Positions 6,473 to 12,296 of a stretch of 13,794 nucleotides of DNA are shown here, piece after piece; within the stretch, counting starts at the first letter, position 1, and each line of letters begins with the position of its first letter. The position numbers and the translations under genes are program-made. The DNA lies in NCBI GenBank assembly GCA_018366495.1, contig JAGZHZ010000044.1, positions 1 through 13,794 on the forward strand, in the 5' to 3' direction. The notes under the pieces are model-generated. The model was not told the DNA's origin. It saw only the letters and a list, made by a program, of their open reading frames with translations, and ran no database searches. Source of the stretch: Clostridiales bacterium. Lineage in GTDB: Bacteria > Bacillota > Clostridia > Lachnospirales > Lachnospiraceae.

Positions 6473-7381
6473 TCATATCGGATCAGGAAATCCGTAATAA
6501 GAGCTCACAAATGCAATAAAATTTTTCGTATTTTCTTTTAATATAAATCCCTTTCTGTAAGCAATATATAAATTTCTTACCGCTTTGTATTTCGGCAGAC
6601 GGAACGTCAAAATCTTATTTGCTTTTTCAAAATTCTGTGCCGCCGTCTCAGAAATGATAGAAATTCCAAGACCGCTTGCCACCAAATTTTTGATTGATTC
6701 TGGATCATTGAGACGCGCTGTAATATTCAAATCTTTTTCCTGAATTCCCATCCGTTCCAGATAAGACTCTGCGCATCTTTTACTTCCGCTTCCCTGCTCC
6801 CGCATAATAAAAGGCAGATTTAAAAGGGAATGAAATGAAATTTCTTTTTCCTTTTTCATCGTTAGAAATGGCTCTGTCACCGGAGTGATCAAGACAATCG
6901 AATCCTGATAAAATGGAAGAAATACAATCTCCTCTTCTTCTCCCGTCATTCCTACAAAACCCACTTCAAATTTTCCATTTATCAATCCGTCAATTACACC
7001 CTGACTATCTGTCTGATGAATATGAAACTGGATCTCTCCATGAGCAGCCCGATACTGCGGCAAAATCTCCGGCAGAATATATGCGGAGGGGATTGTAGAA
7101 GCTCCTATCCGTACAATTTTTTGATCTTCCTGACTCCATCTCTTTAAAAGGCTGTCTCTTTGTATCAGCATCTGACTTGCAAATTTATACAGTTCCTTTC
7201 CTCTCTGCGTCACTTCAATCCGCTTCGTCGTCCGCACGATCAGCCTGGAGTGACATTCCTCCTCTAACATTCGGATATGGGTGCTGATGGTCGGCTGAGA
7301 TAAAAACAAGTGATCGGCTGCCTTCGTAAAACTTCTATATTTAACTACTGCCACAAAAGATTGCAGCTGTTTAAACTCCAT
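6473..7381 (-). CDS. LysR-type regulator of the selenium locus
   Basis: This 302-residue LysR-family regulator has an N-terminal winged helix-turn-helix at about 1-60 (SFTKAADHLFLSQPTISTHIRMLE), a linker helix and a type 2 periplasmic-binding-fold effector domain at about 88-295. Family knowledge includes a LysR subgroup linked to selenium metabolism, and the neighbours here fit that group; the effector is unknown. The start codon lies inside the last codons of the desulfurase gene (11-base overlap), with GGAGGAGATCGGAG just upstream, so the two are translationally coupled. A terminator-like hairpin after its stop is not clear. It probably controls the divergent promoters through the palindrome at 8668-8692. 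CysL-like control of sulfur genes is the alternative. Confidence 0.9.
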   Translation of the reverse strand: MEFKQLQSFVAVVKYRSFTKAADHLFLSQPTISTHIRMLEEECHSRLIVRTTKRIEVTQRGKELYKFASQMLIQRDSLLKRWSQEDQKIVRIGASTIPSAYILPEILPQYRAAHGEIQFHIHQTDSQGVIDGLINGKFEVGFVGMTGEEEEIVFLPFYQDSIVLITPVTEPFLTMKKEKEISFHSLLNLPFIMREQGSGSKRCAESYLERMGIQEKDLNITARLNDPESIKNLVASGLGISIISETAAQNFEKANKILTFRLPKYKAVRNLYIAYRKGFILKENTKNFIAFVSSYYGFPDPI

Positions 7382-8549
7382 CTCCGATCTCCTCCGTCAA
7401 TTCTCCCATCGCTTCCACAGCGCTGTCCACTTCCTCTGTTGTGTTCCAAAATCCAAACGAAAATCGAATCGTCCCATCCGGATACGTCCCCAATGTCTTA
7501 TGTGCTGAAGGCGCACAGTGCAGTCCTACTCTCGTCATAATCCCATATCTCTCATCCAGTTCATATGCAGTCTGTGCCATCTCTCTTTTTTTTGTCTGTA
7601 TTGAGACGACGCCTGTTCTTCCTTGTATTCCCTCCTTGCCGACAATCCGGATCTTATTTCCTGCAGGGTTAATCGCTTTTAATCCTTTTATAAACCGTTC
7701 CGTCAACATCAATTCATGTTCCCGGATTTTTTGTATTCCCGTTTTTTTCAGCCATTCCAGACCAGCATAAAGTCCCAGAATTCCTGGAATGTTCAACGTG
7801 CCCGCCTCAAAGCGATCCGGCAGAAACAACGGTGTCTCTTCTCTGTCGCTGATGCTGCCTGTCCCTCCCACAATCAATGGTTCTGTCTGCTGCGCCATCT
7901 CCTTTGTTATCAAAAAACCGCCGATTCCCTGAGGACCCATCAGTCCCTTATGACCGGTAAATGCAAGTGCATCAATGTGCATCTTCTGCATATCGATCTC
8001 CCATGTTCCTGCAGTCTGAGCGCAGTCCACAATAAATTTCAGGTTATTTTCACGGCAAAACGCTCCTGCCGCCTCAATCGGCAGAAGTGTTCCGCATACG
8101 TTGCTGGCGTGTGTCATGATAACTGCCTTCGTATTTTTTCTGAGACATCCTTCAAGTTTTTCTATTTTCAGACTTCCATCCGGCTCACACATCGCTCTTG
8201 AAAAAGAAATTCCCTGCTTTTCCATCTGCACTAGCGGGCGCATGACCGCATTGTGCTCCATCGAGGATACAATCACATGGTCGCCCTGTTTTAAGAATCC
8301 TTTCAGAATCACATTTAAGCTTTCTGTGATATTTCTTGTAAAAATGACATTTCTGCAATCCTCGCCATGGAACAATCCGCACACGGTTTTTCTTGTCTCA
8401 TATACCTGCTCCTCCACCTGATATGCCTGATGGTAACAGCCTCGGTTGATATTGCACCCTTCTTCTTTTATATACCGGTACATTGCCTCCGTCACCTCAT
8501 CCGGCTTTGGAAATGTCGTGGCTGCATGGTCAAAATAAATTTTTTTCAT
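7371..8549 (-). CDS. Cysteine desulfurase family enzyme of the selenium locus
   Basis: This 392-residue class V aminotransferase-fold PLP enzyme is complete. Landmarks are FDHAATTFPKP at the N-terminus, His99 (EHNA, stacks on PLP), Asp175 (DCAQTAG), the PLP lysine Lys201 (FTGHKG) and the catalytic loop Cys345 (GLHCAPSAHK). The reaction would be release of sulfur from cysteine, or selenium from selenocysteine, as an enzyme-bound persulfide or perselenide. Its closest recognisable type is the EF2568-like desulfurase family, which in Enterococcus faecalis sits in an orphan-selD selenium cluster. It overlaps the LysR gene and faces yedE across a shared control region. The start at 8549 follows AGGAGAG. 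Delivery of selenium to SelD is inferred from context; a purely sulfur role is possible. Confidence 0.9.
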   Translation of the reverse strand: MKKIYFDHAATTFPKPDEVTEAMYRYIKEEGCNINRGCYHQAYQVEEQVYETRKTVCGLFHGEDCRNVIFTRNITESLNVILKGFLKQGDHVIVSSMEHNAVMRPLVQMEKQGISFSRAMCEPDGSLKIEKLEGCLRKNTKAVIMTHASNVCGTLLPIEAAGAFCRENNLKFIVDCAQTAGTWEIDMQKMHIDALAFTGHKGLMGPQGIGGFLITKEMAQQTEPLIVGGTGSISDREETPLFLPDRFEAGTLNIPGILGLYAGLEWLKKTGIQKIREHELMLTERFIKGLKAINPAGNKIRIVGKEGIQGRTGVVSIQTKKREMAQTAYELDERYGIMTRVGLHCAPSAHKTLGTYPDGTIRFSFGFWNTTEEVDSAVEAMGELTEEIGDGV

Positions 8550-8570
8550 CTCTCCTGCTCCCAGATATGT

Positions 8571-8631
8571 ATTTGTATTTTATTTACTTCAAATTTTCTT
8601 CCTATTTATATCTTATTTACATTTGTATTTT
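8571..8631. repeat. Short direct repeats in the desulfurase leader
   Basis: ATTTGTATTTT occurs at 8571-8581 and again at 8621-8631, exactly 50 bases apart. TTATTTAC occurs at 8580-8587 and 8613-8620. The region is very AT-rich, so chance is possible. They lie in the untranslated leader of the desulfurase gene. Confidence 0.4.
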
Positions 8632-8667
8632 GTCTGCATTTGATCCTTATATTTTTAATATACCATA

Positions 8668-8692
8668 TACTTATTATTATTTTCTATAAGTA
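8668..8692. promoter_or_regulatory. Candidate LysR operator in the divergent selenium control region
   Basis: A perfect inverted repeat with 7-base arms, TACTTAT and ATAAGTA, encloses 11 bases. The inner ends give T-N11-A, the classic LysR box. Its centre is about 73 bases before the estimated yedE transcription start, the usual position of a LysR recognition site. A weak candidate promoter for the leftward desulfurase gene (-10 TATATT at 8657-8662) would have its -35 inside the palindrome, which would suit autoregulation. Confidence 0.6.
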
Positions 8693-8717
8693 AAAAAGAA
8701 TTATTAATAAATATTAT

Positions 8718-8746
8718 TAGACATCAAAATCTGTCAATGATATCCT
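8718..8746 (+). promoter_or_regulatory. Candidate promoter of yedE
   Basis: TAGACA (8718-8723) and TATCCT (8741-8746) are 17 bases apart. Neither hexamer is perfect, as expected for a promoter that needs an activator. Confidence 0.45.
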
Positions 8747-8773
8747 GATAGTAAGACAAAGGGAAGGAGAAAT

Positions 8774-9862
8774 ATGATGAAACTGAAAACTGAAACAAGA
8801 TGGATTCTGGTCGCCGGATGTATCATCGGTATGATTTCATCTCTGCTTGTATTTTTTGGAAATCCTGCCAATATGGGATTTTGTATCGCCTGCTTTCTGC
8901 GTGACACCTCAGGCGCCCTGGGGCTTCATTCTGCGTCTGCAGTCCAGTACATCCGCCCAGAGATTATTGGTCTCGTACTCGGCAGCTTTTTACTTGCTCT
9001 ATGGAGAAAAGAATTCAGTCCCAGAGGAGGCAGCGCCCCTGTAACCCGCTTTATGCTCGGTTTTTTTATCATGATCGGCTGTCTCATGTTTCTTGGATGT
9101 CCATTCCGCATGATTCTGCGCCTTGCCGGCGGCGATTTCAATGCAATTTTGGGATTTGCCGGATTTGCCTGCGGTATTTTAACGGGTGTGTTCTTTCTGA
9201 ATAAAGGTTATACTTTAAAGCGTACTTATAAACTTTCCAAGACAGATGGCTTTCTGTTTCCATCTGTTCAGATTATATTTTTGATCCTGCTTGTGGCAGC
9301 GCCTGCTTTTATTCACTTTACTGCGGCAGACGGCGGTCCCGGTGGAAAACACGCCGCAATTTTCATCAGTCTTCTGGCTGGTCTCATTGTAGGCGCTCTC
9401 GCCCAGCGCACCCGCCTTTGCATGGTCGGAGGAATCCGTGACATGATTCTGTTTCGTGATTCCAAACTCTTACTTGGCTTTGCCGCCATTCTGGTCAGCG
9501 CTCTCACCTGCAATCTTGTGCTGACAGCAGTTACGTCCGGCGCCTATTTTCATCCTGGATTTTCCGGTCAGCCGATTGCCCATACAGACGGGCTGTGGAA
9601 TTTTCTTGGAATGTACCTCACCGGATTTGGCTGTGTACTTTTAGGCGGATGCCCTCTGCGTCAGCTTGTCCTTTCAGGAGAAGGAAATTCCGACAGCGCC
9701 ATCACCGTCCTCGGTCTGATGACTGGAGCTGCATTCTGCCACAATTTTGGTCTCGCGGCAAGCGCAGACGGACCGACAGCAAACGGAAAGATCGCAGTTA
9801 TGATCGGTATCGCAGCAGTCTGCGTTATCGCTTGTCTCAACACATTCCGAAAAGAAAAATAA
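8774..9862 (+). CDS. yedE: YedE-family putative selenium transporter
   Basis: This polytopic membrane protein of 362 residues has the YeeE/YedE (thiosulfate transporter-like) fold: two related halves, each with a GCP-R motif. Visible Cys motifs are GFCIACFLRD (Cys37, Cys40), FLGCPFRMILRLAGGD (Cys109), RTRLCMVGGIRD (Cys216) and LGGCPLRQLVLSGEGN (Cys293), joined by many hydrophobic helices. YeeE-type channels pass sulfur species through conserved Cys residues. The selenium version is named for its constant company with selD and yedF, which holds here. Two ATG codons stand in tandem (8774 and 8777); the second is better spaced from AGGAGA and could be the true start. It heads the rightward unit, 19 bases before the TusA-like gene. 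The substrate and direction of transport are inferred. Confidence 0.9.
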   Translation: MMKLKTETRWILVAGCIIGMISSLLVFFGNPANMGFCIACFLRDTSGALGLHSASAVQYIRPEIIGLVLGSFLLALWRKEFSPRGGSAPVTRFMLGFFIMIGCLMFLGCPFRMILRLAGGDFNAILGFAGFACGILTGVFFLNKGYTLKRTYKLSKTDGFLFPSVQIIFLILLVAAPAFIHFTAADGGPGGKHAAIFISLLAGLIVGALAQRTRLCMVGGIRDMILFRDSKLLLGFAAILVSALTCNLVLTAVTSGAYFHPGFSGQPIAHTDGLWNFLGMYLTGFGCVLLGGCPLRQLVLSGEGNSDSAITVLGLMTGAAFCHNFGLAASADGPTANGKIAVMIGIAAVCVIACLNTFRKEK

Positions 9863-9881
9863 AGGAGAAGGGGAATCATTT

Positions 9882-10088
9882 ATGAAAGTTTTAGATGCAA
9901 GAGGGCTCTCCTGCCCAGAGCCTGTCATTTTGCTCAGAAAAGCGATGAGTTCCATGGAGCCGTCTTACCAGATCATCGTAGATAACCATGCGTCAAAAGA
10001 AAATACAACTCGCTATGCCGAGCATCAGGGCTATCAGACAAGTGTGTCCGAAAAGGACGGCGAGTATACGCTGACATTTACAAGATGA
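9882..10088 (+). CDS. yedF: TusA/YedF-like sulfurtransferase, single domain
   Basis: A 68-residue TusA (SirA-like) domain with the signature LDARGLSCPEPVI; Cys11 of the CPxP motif is the expected carrier residue for a persulfide or perselenide. The selenium-locus YedF of other bacteria is about 190-200 residues, with this domain followed by a DsrE-like one. Here the gene stops after the first domain, and a separate DUF3343 gene overlaps its stop codon by four bases (ATGA). The ribosome binding site is AGGAGAAGGGG. A plain TusA-like role in sulfur transfer cannot be ruled out, but the flanking yedE and selD argue for selenium. Confidence 0.87.
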   Translation: MKVLDARGLSCPEPVILLRKAMSSMEPSYQIIVDNHASKENTTRYAEHQGYQTSVSEKDGEYTLTFTR

Positions 10089-10330
10089 CTTACATTGCCA
10101 CATTTTATTCACACTTCGGGGCAATTCGGTATAAGAAACTGTGCGAGAGCAGAAACAAAAAAGCACAAATCATGCCTGTCCCTCGAGACTTGAGCAGCAG
10201 CTGCGGCACTTGTGTCCGCTATGATGGAAAACTGCTTCTCCCCGATGCTGCTTGTCAAGAGGAAGTGGAACAGATTGTGCAGATCACACAGCTTGGGTAT
10301 AAGACGGTATACCTTTCCGAAGAAAGCTGA
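10085..10330 (+). CDS. DUF3343 protein, putative Se/S carrier-like
   Basis: An 81-residue protein of the DUF3343 type, recognisable by the N-terminal FYSHFGAIRYKKL, the segment VPRDLSSSCG and the C-terminal region QLGYKTVYL. The fold resembles small ferredoxin-like or DsrE-like domains. Cys40 and Cys43 form a CGTC motif at the conserved SSSCG position; Cys20 and Cys57 are extra. Members often sit beside cysteine desulfurases, TusA-like proteins and selD, so a carrier role for selenium or sulfur is the working idea. Its ATG overlaps the stop of the TusA-like gene, implying coupled and similar expression. No biochemical function is established to my knowledge. Confidence 0.85.
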   Translation: MTYIATFYSHFGAIRYKKLCESRNKKAQIMPVPRDLSSSCGTCVRYDGKLLLPDAACQEEVEQIVQITQLGYKTVYLSEES

Positions 10331-10338
10331 GCATTTTT

Positions 10339-10368
10339 GAGGGCGCCTGTAAAAGCGCTCTCTTTTTT
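10339..10368 (+). terminator. Rho-independent terminator or attenuator between DUF3343 and selD
   Basis: GAGGGCGC (10339-10346) pairs with GCGCTCTC (10355-10362, with one G-U pair), followed by six T. It starts 8 bases after the DUF3343 stop codon. Because no clear selD promoter follows, it may only reduce read-through into selD. Confidence 0.85.
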
Positions 10369-10374
10369 CAAAAA

Positions 10375-10399
10375 TTTTCTGCTGTGAAAACGCAGAAAA
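10375..10399. repeat. Inverted repeat upstream of selD
   Basis: TTTTCTGC (10375-10382) and GCAGAAAA (10392-10399) are perfect inverted arms with a 9-base centre. It sits between the terminator and the selD ribosome binding site and could be an operator or an RNA hairpin. Confidence 0.5.
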
Positions 10400-10431
10400 C
10401 TGCTGAACAAATACGAATTAGGAGATTTTTT

Positions 10432-11469
10432 ATGGAAACAGAAATAAAACTGACAAAACTGGCGGGATGTGCCGGATGCGGTGCAAAAGTCGGCGCCGGA
10501 ACTCTTGTCCATATGCTGGATGGATTTCGCACGCATACTGATTCAAAATTGATTGTCGGATATGATAAAAGCGATGACGCAAGCGTCTATGTGATTGATT
10601 CTGAAACGGCGCTTGTGCAGACAACTGATTTTTTTCCTCCTATCGTGGACGATCCTTTTCTGTACGGTCAGATTGCGGCTGCAAATGCCCTGAGTGATAT
10701 CTATGCCATGGGCGGCGCCCCAAAGCTTGCCTTAAATATCATGTGCATTTCTGAAAATATGGATCAGAAAACAGTGCAGGAAATTCTCCGTGGCGGTTAC
10801 GAGAAAGTATATGAAGCCGGCGCAATCATAACAGGAGGTCATACCATCCACGGTGCAGAACCGATTTACGGACTGGCGGCATCTGGATTTGTCCATCCCA
10901 AAAAAGTCCTGACAAACAGCAATGCCATGCCGGGTGATGTGTTAATTCTGACAAAGCCGCTTGGAATTGGCATCATCACCACCGCCGCCAGAGCAGATCT
11001 CGCAGACAAAGCTCTGCTCGATAGAATTTATCGTCAGATGACGACGCTGAATAAAACAGCCCGCGATATCATGCTCCGTTATCACGTCCACAGCTGCACG
11101 GACGTAACCGGTTTCGCACTGATGGGGCATTGTTTTGAGATGGCGCAAGGCAGCAGGTGTACAATCCGAATTCAGACAAAACACGTTCCATTTCATGCTG
11201 AAGCATGGGACTTTGCAGATATGGGATTTGTTCCTGCCGGCGCTTATCGAAACCGAGAATATACAAAAGACGGCGTATCATTTGAGAATGATATCAGCCG
11301 TCCTATGCTGGATATCTTATATGATCCGCAGACGAGCGGCGGACTGCTGATTGCTCTTCCAAGAGAAGAAGCAATTTCCTGTCTGCGGGAACTTCAGATT
11401 CAGATTCCTGATTCTTCGATTATCGGGTCTGTTGAGGAGCATGGTAAGAGCTGGATTGTTCTGGAATAA
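10432..11469 (+). CDS. selD: Selenophosphate synthetase (selenide, water dikinase)
   Basis: This 345-residue cytoplasmic enzyme makes selenophosphate from selenide and ATP. The N-terminal glycine-rich motif reads LAGCAGCGAKVG. Cys16 and Lys19 line up with the catalytic Cys17 and Lys20 of E. coli SelD; Cys13 is an extra Cys, and the E. coli Cys19 position is Ala. Because the catalytic position is an ordinary Cys codon, this SelD is not itself a selenoprotein. Further landmarks are SDIYAMGG, GGHTIHGAEPIYGLAASG, TDVTGFALMGH and DPQTSGG. The start at 10432 follows TTAGGAGA; the in-frame ATG at 10384 has no site and would add an unrelated 16 residues. No selA, selB, selC or selU is in view, so whether it serves Sec, modified tRNA or a selenium cofactor is unknown. 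Confidence 0.95.
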   Translation: METEIKLTKLAGCAGCGAKVGAGTLVHMLDGFRTHTDSKLIVGYDKSDDASVYVIDSETALVQTTDFFPPIVDDPFLYGQIAAANALSDIYAMGGAPKLALNIMCISENMDQKTVQEILRGGYEKVYEAGAIITGGHTIHGAEPIYGLAASGFVHPKKVLTNSNAMPGDVLILTKPLGIGIITTAARADLADKALLDRIYRQMTTLNKTARDIMLRYHVHSCTDVTGFALMGHCFEMAQGSRCTIRIQTKHVPFHAEAWDFADMGFVPAGAYRNREYTKDGVSFENDISRPMLDILYDPQTSGGLLIALPREEAISCLRELQIQIPDSSIIGSVEEHGKSWIVLE

Positions 11470-11570
11470 TTTCCTATCATTTCCTCTCTTCCTTTCACTT
11501 AAATTGTGTTTCGCTCGGCATCAGATAGAGCCATTTTTTAGCTAATGGAAAAAAAGAAGTATAAAATAAC

Positions 11571-11618
11571 GAAAAGGAATCGCTGTTCTTCAAACGTTCC
11601 ACTCAGCGATTCCTTTTC
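11571..11618. terminator. Bidirectional terminator between selD and the PH-domain gene
   Basis: A perfect 15-base stem (11571-11585 with 11604-11618) with an 18-base loop is flanked by T-rich sequence on the plus side and TTATTTTATA on the minus side. It separates two convergent genes. The rest of 11470-11653 holds nothing else I recognise. Confidence 0.85.
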
Positions 11619-11653
11619 TCTTTATTCTCTCTGAAAAATACATCCTTCTGTTT

Positions 11654-12067
11654 TTAGGACACTTTCAGATTTTTCTTTCTCTTTTGCAGCTCACTAATCA
11701 ATTTTTCCTGATCTTTCACTGAGACAAGCATATATTCTTTTCCTGATCCTTTCAGAATCAATTTTTCAAAAAGCTTTGAATTTTTGAAAATCTTAGAAGG
11801 TTTTCTCCGAATTTCCTTGATGTGTGAAATCTGGATCTTTTCTTTAAAAAATCCCATCTTCTGGCATACAACTTTTTCTTTTTCATCAATGACAACTACA
11901 TTTCTCACTACAATCGGCAGAAAGACAAGATTGACTCCTATCAGCCCAAAAAGCAGTGACTGCAGATTATTGCGGTTAAAAATTAACTGATGAATAAAAA
12001 TTGCGTTCCCGATAATCAAAAATGCCCAGTACCAAACAGGCGATCTTCCTTTTATTTTGACTTCCAT
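11654..12067 (-). CDS. Small membrane protein with a bacterial PH-like domain
   Basis: The 137-residue protein has two hydrophobic helices at about 10-29 and 35-55. A soluble part at about 56-137 follows, with the look of a bacterial PH-like domain: VVVIDEKEKVVCQKMGFFKEKIQISHIKEIRRK, then a charged tail rich in Lys. Similar two-helix plus PH-domain proteins (YyaB or YdbS-like groups) are common in Firmicutes and mostly uncharacterised. The PH part should face the cytoplasm by the positive-inside rule. The start has GGAGGAAGAAGG just upstream and a strong promoter at 12106-12134. It is a single-gene unit bounded by the terminator at 11571-11618. Confidence 0.75.
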   Translation of the reverse strand: MEVKIKGRSPVWYWAFLIIGNAIFIHQLIFNRNNLQSLLFGLIGVNLVFLPIVVRNVVVIDEKEKVVCQKMGFFKEKIQISHIKEIRRKPSKIFKNSKLFEKLILKGSGKEYMLVSVKDQEKLISELQKRKKNLKVS

Positions 12068-12105
12068 CCTTCTTCCTCCGTTTTTTATCGCATTTTCATT
12101 GTGCT

Positions 12106-12134
12106 ATTATACATGATATTTTACCGCAATACAA
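12106..12134 (-). promoter_or_regulatory. Promoter of the PH-domain gene
   Basis: On the minus strand TTGTAT (12129-12134) and a perfect TATAAT (12106-12111) are separated by 17 bases, 38 bases before the start codon. The remaining bases up to 12296 are AT-rich and hold no recognised gene or hairpin; a mobile-element junction may lie here. Confidence 0.7.
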
Positions 12135-12296
12135 TACCTATGTCCTGTGCGATGCCTGTCTGGATGGACTTCCTTTCATTTTTCCTCTGATCATACATAT
12201 ATTCGGAAATATTTCCTTTCAATTTTTATTATTCTGTTCTTCACAAACGCTTCACTACAGTTACTTACTAAAATGGCGAGTCATTGCCCAAAATTC

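Noticed and set aside
7716..8201. Plus-strand open frame of 161 codons
   Set aside because: It lies entirely antisense to the conserved desulfurase gene and has the low-complexity look of a shadow frame.
10432..10490. Selenocysteine UGA codon in selD
   Set aside because: The catalytic position is an ordinary TGC or TGT Cys codon, and no in-frame TGA occurs.
11531..11550. CCATT/AATGG hairpin after selD as a terminator
   Set aside because: The stem is only five bases and AT-rich; the 15-base stem at 11571-11618 is a far better candidate.
12138..12179. A 13-residue open frame on the minus strand with an AGAGGA before its ATG
   Set aside because: Too short to support, no similarity recognised, and it overlaps the promoter region of the PH-domain gene.
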